A stretch of DNA of 64,000 nt from Amaricoccus sp. Its GTDB lineage: Bacteria; Pseudomonadota; Alphaproteobacteria; Rhodobacterales; Rhodobacteraceae. The first letter of the stretch is position 1. Every line of letters starts with the position of its first letter. Below are positions 1 to 9,168 of the stretch, piece by piece. Location: contig NZ_JAGOMQ010000004.1 of assembly GCF_017993425.1 (NCBI RefSeq), positions 105,921 through 169,920 of the forward strand, written 5' to 3'. The notes beneath the pieces are model-generated. The model saw only the letters and a program-made list of their open reading frames with translations. It did no database searches and had not been told where the DNA came from. Made by a program: the position numbers and the translations under genes.

Positions 1-176
1 CGGGGATGTTGCGGGTCCCGGCCTGCATGTGCTCGATGGTGCCCTTGCTCTCGGCAAGGATCGAGGCCTTCCACGCCAGCAGCTTGCGCCGAAAGTAATC
101 CAGCTGCCGCGAATTCATGAAAGGTTCGTCTTCGCTGGGATGGTACTCGACGTCGAACTTGGTCTCGGGCTTCATT
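1..176 (-). CDS. dksA: RNA polymerase-binding factor DksA (N-terminal part, cut by window edge)
   Basis: Only the first 58 codons are present; the gene runs off the left edge. Reading leftward from the ATG at 176, the product begins MKPETKFDVEYHPSEDEPFM and continues with NSRQLDYFRRKLLAWK and ILAES, the coiled-coil entry typical of DksA. DksA binds the RNA polymerase secondary channel and with ppGpp controls stringent-response promoters. The coiled-coil tip Asp residues and the C-terminal zinc finger lie outside the window, so activity cannot be judged. It is divergent from the MoxR-type gene, with about 190 bp between them. Family assignment is firm from the N-terminal motif; the start is the only ATG at the conserved N-terminus. 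Confidence 0.85.
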
Positions 177-370
177 CGTTACGCCACCTCTGGTCAATCA
201 GAGCCCGGCCCGCGTCGCCGGCACGACCCGGCGAATGGCTGGCCCCGATCTGGCTGCGCACCCGTTATAGGGATTCCCCGGCGTTGTCACGTGGAACATC
301 TGTGATGTTGCCTAACGCCCCGCGCCTGCTAGGCTGCCGGGAGCAACCGGGGGCAACGGGCGGAAAAGGA

Positions 371-1213
<843 letters not shown>

Positions 1214-1315
1214 TGGCAGAGCCCGTCGGCGATCTTTCGCCGCTTTCGCGTCCGCGGCGTGATGACATCCCCTTCCGCCGTACCTATGTTGCAGCGCAGC
1301 AAAAGGAGTCCGGTG

Positions 1316-1621
1316 ATGTCGCGTTCACAAAATCCCCTGTCCGCATTGATGGCCTGGGGCCACTTCAGCCAAGCCTACACCCGCATGGTCCTGGCGGCCA
1401 GCGAGGTCATATTGCGCCGCACAATGGCCATGGCCAGCGGCACGATGACGCCGCACGAGGCGGTGGCGATGTTCATGGAGAAGCCGGCCGCCTTCGCCAC
1501 GGCGGCGGAGAAGGCCGCGGTCGCGGCGGCGCGCGGCGGCGACGCGGCGCGGATCGCCTCGGCGGCGCTGCGACCCTACGGCGTCAAGACCCGCTCGAAC
1601 GTCCGCCGGCTGCGCAAGTAG
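1316..1621 (+). CDS. phasin/'antifreeze'-like small protein
   Basis: 101 aa, Ala-rich and predicted helical (SALMAWGHFSQAYTRMVLAA, then an AAEKAAVAAA stretch) with a basic tail ending NVRRLRK. An AAAAGGAG Shine-Dalgarno ends 7 nt before the ATG at 1316, which favours this start over an in-frame ATG at 1259. It resembles short phasin-like proteins annotated 'antifreeze protein' in Rhodobacterales. That name is historical, and a role in coating polyhydroxyalkanoate granules is only an inference. No catalytic motif is visible. Confidence 0.6.
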   Translation: MSRSQNPLSALMAWGHFSQAYTRMVLAASEVILRRTMAMASGTMTPHEAVAMFMEKPAAFATAAEKAAVAAARGGDAARIASAALRPYGVKTRSNVRRLRK

Positions 1622-1649
1622 CCCCGCCCGCCGCCGCCGGACCGCGGCC

Positions 1650-2090
1650 ATGACCGCCGCGATCCGCCCGCTCACGCCCGCCGACGAGGCCGTCTGGCGC
1701 GATCTCTGGCGCGCCTACCTCGCCTTCTACGAGACCGAGCTGCCCGACGACGTCTACCGGACCACCTTCGCCCGGCTGACCGACCCGGCGGTGACCGACT
1801 ACCACGGCCTGATCGCCTTCGACGGCGACCGGCCGGTCGGCCTCGTCCACTACATCTTCCACCGCCATGGCTGGCAGATCGCCGACGTGACCTACCTCCA
1901 GGACCTCTACGTCGTCCCCGGGGCGCGCGGGACCGGGGCCGGCCGCAAGCTGATCGAGGCGGTCTACGCCGAGGCCGACGCCGCCGGAAAGCCCAACGTC
2001 TACTGGCTCACCCAGGACTTCAACGCCACCGCCCGCCGCCTCTACGACCGCCTGGCCGTCGTCACGCCCTTCGTGAAGTACCGCCGCTGA
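1650..2090 (+). CDS. GNAT family N-acetyltransferase
   Basis: 146 aa, close to a single GNAT domain. The acetyl-CoA-binding motif A is clear: LQDLYVVPGARGTGAGRKLI (V at the end of beta-4, then the R/G-x-x-G-x-G/A loop), and motif B contains VYWLTQDFNATARRLYDRL. It transfers an acetyl group to an amine; the acceptor cannot be deduced. Starts at ATG 1650, 28 bp after the phasin-like gene and 14 bp before the DUF2927 lipoprotein gene, so it probably shares their transcript. Confidence 0.85.
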   Translation: MTAAIRPLTPADEAVWRDLWRAYLAFYETELPDDVYRTTFARLTDPAVTDYHGLIAFDGDRPVGLVHYIFHRHGWQIADVTYLQDLYVVPGARGTGAGRKLIEAVYAEADAAGKPNVYWLTQDFNATARRLYDRLAVVTPFVKYRR

Positions 2091-2104
2091 GACCGGACCG
2101 GCCG

Positions 2105-3457
2105 ATGCGCGGAGGCCGCGTCCGATCCCTGCTCGCCGCCGCCTGCCTCGCGGCGCTGGCCGCCTGCGCGCAGACGCCGGGCGCCGAGGGCCCGCCCCCC
2201 GCCGCGGTCCGCTTCGCCCCGGTCGGCCTGCCCCGCGGCGTCGCCCGCTCCAACGCCGACCTCGCCCAGGACTTCCTCGACCTCACCTTCGCGCTCGAGA
2301 GCGGCGAGAAGCTCGACCGGCTCCTGCGCTACGAGGCGCCGGTCCGCGTCTCCGTCACCGGGCTCGACCCCTATATCCCCGACCTCCAGGCGCTGCTCGC
2401 CCGGCTCCGCGACGAGGCCGGCGTCGACATCGCGCTCACCTCCGACCCGAAGGCCGCGCAGATCCATGTCGAGGGCGTCACCGCCGCCGGCCTCGCCCGC
2501 GTCTTCCCGACGGCCGCCTGCTTCATCGTCCCGGGCGAGACCAACTGGCGCGCCTTCCTGCGCCGGCGCGGCGAGACCCGGCTGCGCTGGGGCGACCAGA
2601 GGGAGCTCGGCGTCGCCGCGATCTTCGTGCCCTACGACGGCATCCCCCAGGACGTCCGCGACTGCCTGCACGAGGAGATCACCCAGGCGCTCGGCCCGGC
2701 CAACGACCTCTACCGCCTGCCGGACTCGATCTGGAACGACGACAACCTGCACTCGATCGCCACGCCCTTCGACATGCTGGTCCTGCGCGCGCTCTACCAG
2801 CCGGAGCTGGCGAGCGGCATGACCCGCGACGAGGTCGCCGCGCGCCTGCCCGCCATCCTCGCCCGCGAGAATCCGAAGGGCCGCGGCGTCCCCCGCCAGG
2901 CCCGCCACCCGGAATCCCGCGCCTGGGCCAGCGCGATCGAGGTGGCGCAGGCCCCGCGCGCCTCCCGCGAGGACCGGCTCTCGGCCGCGCGGCAGGCCAC
3001 CCGCATCGCCGCCGAGATGCGCCCGACCGACCATCGCCTCGCGGTGTCGCTGCTGACCCTCGGCCGGCTGACCCTGCGTCGCGATCCGGGCGAGGCGGCG
3101 CGCTACTTCGCCGAGGCCTACGACGTCTCGCGCCGCCGCCTCGGGACCGGCGACCTGCGCACCGCCCATGCCGGCGTCCACGTCGCCGCGGTGGCGCTGG
3201 CGGCCGGCAGGTACGAGACCACGATCACGCTGGCCGACCGCCACATCCCGGCGGCGCGGCAAGGCCAGAACGCCATCCTCCTAGCCGGCCTGCTCTCGCT
3301 CAAGTCGGAGGCGCTGCTCGCGCTCGGCCGCACCGAGGAGGCGCGCAAGACCCGCATCGACAGCCTGAGCTGGGCCCGCTACGGCTTCGGCGACGACGAC
3401 GGCACCCTCGCCCGCGAGCAGGCCGCGCTCGCCGCGCTGCGCCTCGACCGGGACTGA
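2105..3457 (+). CDS. DUF2927 lipoprotein
   Basis: 450 aa. The N-terminus is a lipoprotein signal peptide (basic start, hydrophobic run, lipobox LAAC around residues 17-20), so export and anchoring in the cell envelope are expected. Residues roughly 40-270 match the DUF2927 pattern (RSNADLAQDFLDLTF near the start; a cysteine/histidine pair in DCLHEEITQALG). The C-terminal 150 residues are Ala/Arg-rich helical repeats suggestive of TPR-like scaffolding. Function is unknown in this family, which is common in Rhodobacterales. It is followed 4 bp later by a tiny membrane-protein gene. Confidence 0.8.
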   Translation: MRGGRVRSLLAAACLAALAACAQTPGAEGPPPAAVRFAPVGLPRGVARSNADLAQDFLDLTFALESGEKLDRLLRYEAPVRVSVTGLDPYIPDLQALLARLRDEAGVDIALTSDPKAAQIHVEGVTAAGLARVFPTAACFIVPGETNWRAFLRRRGETRLRWGDQRELGVAAIFVPYDGIPQDVRDCLHEEITQALGPANDLYRLPDSIWNDDNLHSIATPFDMLVLRALYQPELASGMTRDEVAARLPAILARENPKGRGVPRQARHPESRAWASAIEVAQAPRASREDRLSAARQATRIAAEMRPTDHRLAVSLLTLGRLTLRRDPGEAARYFAEAYDVSRRRLGTGDLRTAHAGVHVAAVALAAGRYETTITLADRHIPAARQGQNAILLAGLLSLKSEALLALGRTEEARKTRIDSLSWARYGFGDDDGTLAREQAALAALRLDRD

Positions 3458-3461
3458 GCCC

Positions 3462-3632
3462 ATGCTGATCCTCCTCGCCATCGTCCTCGGCGCCCTCCTC
3501 GGCTGGCGGCGCGCCGCCGTCCGCGGCGGCGACCGGCTCGACCAGCTGCAATACGCCGCCGTCCACGCCATCGCGCTCGGCCTCGCGACGACCATCGCCC
3601 TCGTCGTCCTCGGCCAGCTCGGCGCGGGCTGA
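3462..3632 (+). CDS. small membrane protein, 56 aa
   Basis: A compact ORF starting with ATG at 3462 and ending with TGA at 3630-3632, snugly between the DUF2927 gene (4 bp) and the VWA gene (5 bp). The protein has an N-terminal hydrophobic helix (MLILLAIVLGALLGW), a short basic/polar loop (RRAAVRGGDRLDQLQYA) and a second hydrophobic helix (IALGLATTIALVVLGQL), so a two-helix hairpin is likely. Such proteins are often found next to DUF2927 genes in Rhodobacterales. No function is known. Too short for standard ORF cut-offs but supported by spacing, codon bias and topology. Confidence 0.65.
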   Translation: MLILLAIVLGALLGWRRAAVRGGDRLDQLQYAAVHAIALGLATTIALVVLGQLGAG

Positions 3633-3637
3633 GGCGC

Positions 3638-4822
3638 ATGTTCACCCGCTTCTTCGCCGAGCTGCGCGGCGAGGGCGTCGGAACCTCGCTGCGTGAATAT
3701 CTCGCCTTCCTCGAGGCACTTCAGGCCGAGGTGGTGCTCTACGACCCGGAGGGCTTCTACCACCTCGCCCGCGCCACCCTGGTCAAGGACGAGCGCCGCA
3801 TCGACCGCTTCGACCGCGTCTTCGCCCGCTGCTTCGCCGGCCTCGGCGAGCTGACCGCCGAGGAGCTGGTCGCCCGCATCGAGCTGCCCGCCGAATGGCT
3901 GCGCAAGCTCGCCGAGAAGCACCTGACCGAGGCGGAGAAGGCCGAGATCGAGGCGCTCGGCGGCTTCGACGCGCTGATGGAGACGCTGAGGAAGCGCCTC
4001 GCCGAGCAGCAGGGCCGCCACCAGGGCGGCTCGAAATGGATCGGCACCGCGGGAACCTCGCCCTTCGGCGCCTACGGCTACAACCCCGAGGGCGTGCGCA
4101 TCGGCCAGGACGGCAGCCGCCACCGCCGCGCCGTCAAGGTCTGGGACCGCCGCGAGTTCCGCAACTTCGACGACGACGTCGAGATCGGCTCGCGCACCAT
4201 CAAGCTCGCGCTCCGCCGCCTGCGCCGCTGGGCCCGCGAGGGCGCCGCGGACGAGCTCGACCTGCCGACGACGATCCGCCGCACCGCCGAGCAGGGCTGG
4301 CTCGACGTCGTCACCCGCCCGGAGCGGCACAACGCCGTCAAGGTCCTGCTCTTCCTCGACGTGGGCGGCTCGATGGACGAGCACGTGCGCATGGTCGCCG
4401 AGCTCTTCTCCGCCGCCCGCGCCGAGTTCCGCCACCTCGAGCCGTTCTATTTCCACAACTGCCTCTACGAGGGGGTGTGGCGCGACAACCGCCGCCGCTG
4501 GGACGCGCAGACCCCCACGGCCGAGGTGATCCGCACCTTTGGCCCCGACCACCGCGCCGTCTTCGTCGGCGACGCCGCGATGAGTCCCTACGAGATCCTC
4601 CAGCCGGGCGGGGCCAACGAGCACTGGAACGCCGAGCCCGGCGCCGTCTGGCTCGCCCGCGCGCTCGAGGCCTGGCCGCGCGCCGTCTGGCTCAACCCGA
4701 CGCCGGAGGCGCACTGGCGCTACAGCCAGTCGACCGAGCTGATCGCCCGCATCTTCGGCGGCCGCATGTTCCCCCTCACCCTCGCCGGCCTCGACGCCGG
4801 CATCCGGACGCTGGCGCGATGA
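3638..4822 (+). CDS. VWA-domain protein (CoxE-like partner of MoxR ATPase)
   Basis: 394 aa. The N-terminal ~200 residues are a charged helical region; the C-terminal half is a von Willebrand A domain with the metal-ion-dependent adhesion site at DVGGSMD (residues 241-247). In this subfamily Gly replaces the usual Asp/Ser spacing variant. Proteins of this type (CoxE/YeiM group) work with MoxR AAA+ ATPases, and one is encoded at 371-1213. Known members help load metal cofactors in carbon monoxide dehydrogenase-type enzymes, but here no cox genes are adjacent; the CoxL-like gene at 54.7-57.0 kb is unlinked. Start ATG 3638 lies 5 bp after the preceding stop. Confidence 0.85.
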   Translation: MFTRFFAELRGEGVGTSLREYLAFLEALQAEVVLYDPEGFYHLARATLVKDERRIDRFDRVFARCFAGLGELTAEELVARIELPAEWLRKLAEKHLTEAEKAEIEALGGFDALMETLRKRLAEQQGRHQGGSKWIGTAGTSPFGAYGYNPEGVRIGQDGSRHRRAVKVWDRREFRNFDDDVEIGSRTIKLALRRLRRWAREGAADELDLPTTIRRTAEQGWLDVVTRPERHNAVKVLLFLDVGGSMDEHVRMVAELFSAARAEFRHLEPFYFHNCLYEGVWRDNRRRWDAQTPTAEVIRTFGPDHRAVFVGDAAMSPYEILQPGGANEHWNAEPGAVWLARALEAWPRAVWLNPTPEAHWRYSQSTELIARIFGGRMFPLTLAGLDAGIRTLAR

Positions 4823-4916
4823 GCCCGGGCCTGCGGCGGAGGATGCATCGGGTTGCCGGCGACCCGCGGCAGGGCCGCCCCCGACCGCACGCGGATCGCC
4901 TCCGGCGACGCCGGCG

Positions 4917-6662
4917 ATGACCCTGCCCTCCCTCTACGACGAGGGCCCCTTCGCGCCGGTCCCGCGCCCCTTCAACCTCGCCGCCCACGCCCTCGCGGCC
5001 GCGGACCGGACCCCCGGCAAGACCGCCCTCGAGATCCTCGCCGCCCCCGGCGAGGTCGCCGAGGCCTGGAGCTACGCCCGCCTCCGCGACGCCGTGCTGC
5101 GCGCCGCCGGCGGCCTCGCGGCGCGCGGGGTCGCGCCCGGCGACCGGGTGCTGCTGCGGATCGGCAACTCCTCGGACTTCCCCGTGCTCTTCCTCGCCGC
5201 CAACGCGCTCGGCGCCATCCCCGTCCCGACCTCCACGCTGCTCACCGCGCCCGAGGTCGCGACCCTCGTCGACGACCTCGACCCCCGCGCCATCCTCGTC
5301 GGCGCCGGCGTCGCCCCGCCGCCCGACCCGGGCCGCGCCGACCTCCTCCTCGCCCCCGACCTCGCCCGCCTGCGCGCCGCCGCCCCGGTCGCCGGCTTCG
5401 CCGCCACCGACCCCGACGACCCGGCCTACATCCTCTACACCTCCGGCAGCGCCAGCCGGCCGAAGGGCGTGCTCCACGCCCAGCGCGCCGCCTGGGCCCG
5501 CCGCATGATGTGGGACGGCTGGTATGGCCTGACCGCGGAGGACCGCGTCCTGCACGCCGGCGCCTTCAACTGGGCCTATACCCTCGGCGCCGGCCTGATG
5601 GACCCCTGGGCGGCCGGCGCGACGGCGCTGATCCACGCCGGCCCGCCCTCCCGCCACGTCTGGCCGGCGCTCGCCGCGGCGCACCGCGCCACCCTCTTCG
5701 CCGCCGTCCCCGGCGTCTACCGCCAGATGCTCGACGCGCCCGCCCTGCGCGCGGGCTTCGCCCGCCTCCGCCACGGCCTCAGCGCCGGCGAGGCGCTCCC
5801 CGCCTCCGTCGCCGCCGCCTGGACCGCCGCGACCGGCAAGCCGGTCTACGAGGCGATCGGCATGACCGAGATCTCCACCTACGTCTCCTTCTCCCCCACC
5901 TCGCCCCCCCTCCCCGGCCACGTCGGCCGCCCCCAGCAAGGCCGCCGCGTGGCGATCCTCCCCGAGGACGACGAAACGCCCGGGACGGGCGGCTCCCTCG
6001 GCTCGCCCGGGACGGGCGACACACCCACCTCTCCCCGGACGCGCCGCGCCTCCATCTCTCCCGGCGCGGGTAGGACGCCCGCATCGCCCGGGGACGACAC
6101 GCCGGTCTGGCCAGGGACGGGCGGAACACCTGCCTCTCCCGGGACGGGCGGCGCCTCCGCCTCGCCCGGGACGGGCGAGACGCCCGTCCCCCGCGGCGCG
6201 GAGGGCCTCCTCGCCGTCTCCCGCCGCGACCCCGGCCTGATGCTCGGCTACTGGCGGCGGCCGGAGGAGACCGCGGCGGCCATGCGCGGCGAATGGTTCC
6301 TCACCGGCGACCGCGCCCGCATGGACCCCTCCGGCACCATCGCCCATCTCGGCCGCGCCGGCGAACTGATGAACGCCGGCGGCTACCGCGTCAGCCCGGC
6401 CGAGGTCGAGGCCGCCCTCGCGCTCCACCCCGGCGTCGCCGAGGCCGCCGTCGCCGAGATCGCCCTCCGCGACGGCGTCTCGATCATCGCCGCCTTCTAC
6501 GTCCCCGCCGGCGCGCCCGTCCCGCCCGAGGCGCTCGCCGCCCACTGCGCGGCGCGCCTCGCCCGCTACAAGCTGCCGCGCGCCTTCCACGCCGTCGCCG
6601 CGCTGCCCCGCACGGCGAACGGCAAGCTCCGCCGCGCCGCCCTCGCCGGCCTGCTCCCCTGA
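4917..6662 (+). CDS. AMP-dependent acyl/benzoate-CoA ligase with inserted Pro/Gly repeat
   Basis: 581 aa; the ANL superfamily adenylating enzyme forms acyl-AMP then acyl-CoA. Visible motifs: phosphate loop ILYTSGSASRPKG (about 172-184), A5 YEAIGMTEIS (about 310-320), A7 EWFLTGDRA (about 457-465), and the C-terminal catalytic lysine in TANGKLRR (about 566-573). The overall layout resembles benzoate/acetate-type ligases (GDRVLLRIGNSSDFPVLFLA near 75). Between A5 and A7, residues ~350-425 are a low-complexity array of 9-residue units (PGTGGTPAS type) absent from the family and described as a separate repeat. Substrate is not deducible. It follows the VWA gene by 94 bp. Confidence 0.85.
   Translation: MTLPSLYDEGPFAPVPRPFNLAAHALAAADRTPGKTALEILAAPGEVAEAWSYARLRDAVLRAAGGLAARGVAPGDRVLLRIGNSSDFPVLFLAANALGAIPVPTSTLLTAPEVATLVDDLDPRAILVGAGVAPPPDPGRADLLLAPDLARLRAAAPVAGFAATDPDDPAYILYTSGSASRPKGVLHAQRAAWARRMMWDGWYGLTAEDRVLHAGAFNWAYTLGAGLMDPWAAGATALIHAGPPSRHVWPALAAAHRATLFAAVPGVYRQMLDAPALRAGFARLRHGLSAGEALPASVAAAWTAATGKPVYEAIGMTEISTYVSFSPTSPPLPGHVGRPQQGRRVAILPEDDETPGTGGSLGSPGTGDTPTSPRTRRASISPGAGRTPASPGDDTPVWPGTGGTPASPGTGGASASPGTGETPVPRGAEGLLAVSRRDPGLMLGYWRRPEETAAAMRGEWFLTGDRARMDPSGTIAHLGRAGELMNAGGYRVSPAEVEAALALHPGVAEAAVAEIALRDGVSIIAAFYVPAGAPVPPEALAAHCAARLARYKLPRAFHAVAALPRTANGKLRRAALAGLLP
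5970..6198 (+). repeat. 27-bp in-frame minisatellite inside the CoA ligase gene
   Basis: About eight imperfect 27-bp units, each encoding nine residues: PGTGGSLGS, PGTGDTPTS, PRTRRASIS, PGAGRTPAS, an 8-residue PGDDTPVW, PGTGGTPAS, PGTGGASAS, PGTGETPVP. The DNA core is CCCGGGACGGGCG. The array sits between conserved segments of the enzyme (RRVAILPEDDE before, EGLLAVSRRDPG after), i.e. in a surface loop preceding the hinge, and preserves the frame. Confidence 0.85.
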
Positions 6663-6666
6663 CGGC

Positions 6667-7272
6667 TCAGCCCGTGGTGTAGGAGATCGCCGCGTAGTAG
6701 CGCCGCCCGTGCTCGGCGATCACGTTGGCCTTGTCGGTCCCGTTGATGATCCGCCGCGCGTTCGCCCAGTCCTGGGTCTTGCCGGCGAAGTAGTCCCCGA
6801 GCTTCTTGCCGGTGAACGTCCCCTTGATCATGCCGTGGAACATCACCCTGGTCGCGACCCCCACCTCCAGCGCCCGGTCCGGATTCGCCACCAGATCGAC
6901 GCCGCAGATCTTGCTCATCGCCTCGTAATTGCACTTCCACGTCAGCTGGACGTAGCCCCTGCCGAAATACTTCAGCCCGTCCCCCGGCGCCGTGTTGCCC
7001 ATCTTCTTCGCGAGCGTCGGCCGCATCCCGGTGATGTCGTACATCTTCTTGTACCAGCTCGGCCCGCCGTACTCCTTGATCGGCCGCATCGTGCGGTCGG
7101 TCTCGTGATGCACGGTCGCCAGCATGTAGGCGAGCCAGCGGTCGTCCTCCTTCCCGTGCTCCTTCTCCCAGACGTCGAGGATGCCCTCGATCCCCTCGAC
7201 CTGGCTCTTGCTCATCGTCCCGCCGAACAGCGAGAGGCGGGCGGTCTCGTAGAAGGATTTCCGGTTGATCAC
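6667..7272 (-). CDS. GH19-family chitinase/phage-type endolysin
   Basis: 201 aa with a GTG start at 7272, chosen because GGAGG lies 8 nt upstream and the family N-terminus (INRKSFYETARLSLFGGT) begins there. The GH19 lysozyme-like fold is recognisable from LATVHHETDRTMRP (catalytic Glu57) and YFGRGYVQLTWKCNYEAM. Members cleave chitin or peptidoglycan glycan strands; single-domain versions without a signal peptide are typical of phage endolysins and lysis cassettes. No signal peptide, holin or other phage gene is nearby, so this may be a domesticated or stray phage gene. It is convergent with the CoA-ligase gene (4 bp between stops). Confidence 0.82.
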   Translation of the reverse strand: MINRKSFYETARLSLFGGTMSKSQVEGIEGILDVWEKEHGKEDDRWLAYMLATVHHETDRTMRPIKEYGGPSWYKKMYDITGMRPTLAKKMGNTAPGDGLKYFGRGYVQLTWKCNYEAMSKICGVDLVANPDRALEVGVATRVMFHGMIKGTFTGKKLGDYFAGKTQDWANARRIINGTDKANVIAEHGRRYYAAISYTTG

Positions 7273-7506
7273 GTATTCGACCTCCAATGAAGCCGCGCCG
7301 CCGGCCACGAGCACGCGACGGACCGCGACGCCGCGGCGATCGGTCGGGGATCGGGACGGGTCGGCACGAATGCGAAAGGCGCGACCCCGTCGGAAAAAGG
7401 GGCGGGACCGCCATGGACGGTTCAGGCGCAATGCGGGCATCCTACGCCAAACCCGCCTGCCTGGGAAGGGCGCCGATGGCCGGCCCCGCAGCCCCGGAGA
7501 CCCGGC

Positions 7507-8745
7507 TTGGACCTGACCGTCGCCGTCTTCCTGCTCGTCTACCTCGCGATGGGGCTCGGGCACCTGCCGGGCTTCAAGGTCGACCGCACCGGCGCGGCCG
7601 TCGTGGGCGCGCTCGTGCTGATCGCCGCCGGCCGCATCGCCGCCGACGTCGCCTGGGCGGCGATCGACTACCACACCATCGGGCTCCTGTTCGGGCTGAT
7701 GGTCGTCTCCGCCGCCTTCGTCGTCTCCGGCTTCTACGCCTGGGCGGCCGGCAGGATCGCCAGCCGCGACGCGGCCCCGCCCGCGCTCCTCGCCCTCCTC
7801 GTCGCGGTCGGCGGCGCGCTCTCGGCGGTGCTCACCAACGACGTGGTCGTCGTGGCGATGACCCCGCTCCTCGTCTCGATCACCCTCGCCCGCGGCCTGA
7901 ACCCGACGCCCTTCCTGCTCGGCTTCTGCTTCGCCGCCAACGCCGGCTCCGCCGGGACGCTGATCGGCAGCCCGCAGAACATGATCGCCGCCGAGGCGCT
8001 GCACCTCTCCTTCACCGGCTTCCTGCGGCTCGCCGCCGTCCCGGCGGTCCTGTCGCTCGCCATCGTCTGGGGCGTGGTCGCCCTGCTCTATCGCGGCCGC
8101 TGGACCCTGCCGCACGCCGCGCCCGCCGGCCCCGTCGCCGTCGCCGCCCCGCCGGCCCCGAACCGGCTCGAGACCCTCAAGGCGGCGGCGGTCGCCGTCG
8201 CCGTGGTGCTCGCCTTCGTCCTCACCGACTGGCCCCGCGACCTCGTCGCGCTCGGGGCCGCCGCGGTCCTGCTCGTCAACCGCCAGGTCGCCTCGGGCGA
8301 TCTCCTGCGCAACGTCGACGGCAACCTGATCCTGATGCTGATGGGGCTCTTCGTCGTCAACGCGGCGCTGGCCGCCACCGGCCTGCCGCAGCGCCTGCTC
8401 GCCGGGTTGCGCGACGTCGGCCTCGACCTCTCCGAGCCCATGCCGCTCTACGGCGTCGCCGCGGTCCTTTCCAACGTCGTCGGCAACAACCCGGCCGTGA
8501 TGCTGCTCGCCCCGTTCCTCGACCGCGGCGCGGAAGCCGACGCGCTCGGCGCCGCCATCGCGCTCGGCACCGGCTTCTCCTCGAACCTCGTGGTCTTCGG
8601 CAGCCTCGCCGGCATCATCGTGGTCGAGCAGGCGGCGCGGCGCGGCGTGCGGATCGGCTTCGGCGAGTTCTGCCGCGCCGGCGTCCCCGTCTCCCTCGCC
8701 TGCCTCGCCCTCGGCGCCGCCTGGATCGCCCTCCTCACCCGCTGA
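7507..8745 (+). CDS. SLC13/ArsB-type anion:cation symporter
   Basis: 412 aa, highly hydrophobic with about 10-11 predicted membrane segments. The SLC13/Ion Transporter superfamily signature is seen twice: LTNDVVVVAMTPLLVS and the matching second-half SNVVGNNPAVMLLAPF, plus GSPQNMIAAEAL, the SPxN-type substrate/sodium-site motif. Likely role: uptake or efflux of a small anion across the inner membrane; the substrate is undetermined. The start is TTG at 7507, with GGAGA 6-10 bp upstream; no ATG precedes the first transmembrane helix. Divergent from the GH19 gene. Confidence 0.8.
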   Translation: MDLTVAVFLLVYLAMGLGHLPGFKVDRTGAAVVGALVLIAAGRIAADVAWAAIDYHTIGLLFGLMVVSAAFVVSGFYAWAAGRIASRDAAPPALLALLVAVGGALSAVLTNDVVVVAMTPLLVSITLARGLNPTPFLLGFCFAANAGSAGTLIGSPQNMIAAEALHLSFTGFLRLAAVPAVLSLAIVWGVVALLYRGRWTLPHAAPAGPVAVAAPPAPNRLETLKAAAVAVAVVLAFVLTDWPRDLVALGAAAVLLVNRQVASGDLLRNVDGNLILMLMGLFVVNAALAATGLPQRLLAGLRDVGLDLSEPMPLYGVAAVLSNVVGNNPAVMLLAPFLDRGAEADALGAAIALGTGFSSNLVVFGSLAGIIVVEQAARRGVRIGFGEFCRAGVPVSLACLALGAAWIALLTR

Positions 8746-8831
8746 CCGCACGGCGCGACCGCAGCGCCGTTCCCAAGTCCATCCCCTCGGCTCCCCCGCG
8801 CCGCGCCGCGCTCCCCCGTCCTGTCGCGCAG

Positions 8832-8996
8832 GTTTCCCCCGGCGACGTCGGCGAGACCCTGCTCGGCCACGCCGCCTACTCGATCATCGACTCCGTCACG
8901 GTCGCCCCGGTCCCGGCCCCCGCCACCGGCTGGCTCCTCGCCGCCGGCGCAGCCTGCCTCGCCGCCCTCCGCCGCGGCGCATCCCGCCGCGCCTGA
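8832..8996 (+). pseudogene. C-terminal remnant of a VPLPA/PEP-CTERM protein
   Basis: The frame ending with TGA at 8994-8996 encodes a tail ending VAPVPAPATGWLLAAGAACL then AALRRGASRRA: a VPxPA-type motif, a hydrophobic helix and a basic end, i.e. a CTERM sorting signal. It is preceded by IDSVTV, typical of the last strand of such exported proteins. No start codon or signal peptide is found upstream in a plausible position. This looks like the stump of a larger secreted gene whose body has been deleted, next to repeat elements. Confidence 0.55.
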
Positions 8997-9037
8997 CGCC
9001 TTGGCGGCGCCCGCCTGCTGCTGGACGAGCCCGAGCA

Positions 9038-9135
9038 GAACCGCTCCGCCCCGAGCAGGTTGACATGCGCATGTCACCCAGCGGGAGCCGTCGCGGGACG
9101 CGGCCTCGCCGCTGGTCGACCCCTTGCCGGACCGG
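9038..9135 (+). repeat. dispersed repeat module (copy 1) with palindrome
   Basis: Shares a near-identical core with 46792-46848: GAACCGCTCCG then CCGAGCAGGTTGAC, GCGCATGTCA, and GCGGGAG-CGTCGC. In this copy the centre is the perfect 16-bp palindrome TGACATGCGCATGTCA (9061-9076). The distal part (9105-9129, a CTCGCCGCTGGTCGACC-type string) reappears inverted at 54455-54505. No coding potential. It lies between the CTERM remnant and the first MITE-like element. Confidence 0.7.
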
Positions 9136-9168
9136 ACACAGCCTCCGTCGTGTCGCGGGGGATTTAAA

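Noticed and set aside
5970..6198. CRISPR array
   Set aside because: 27-bp units are contiguous, in frame and without spacers; they encode a repetitive peptide. No cas genes.
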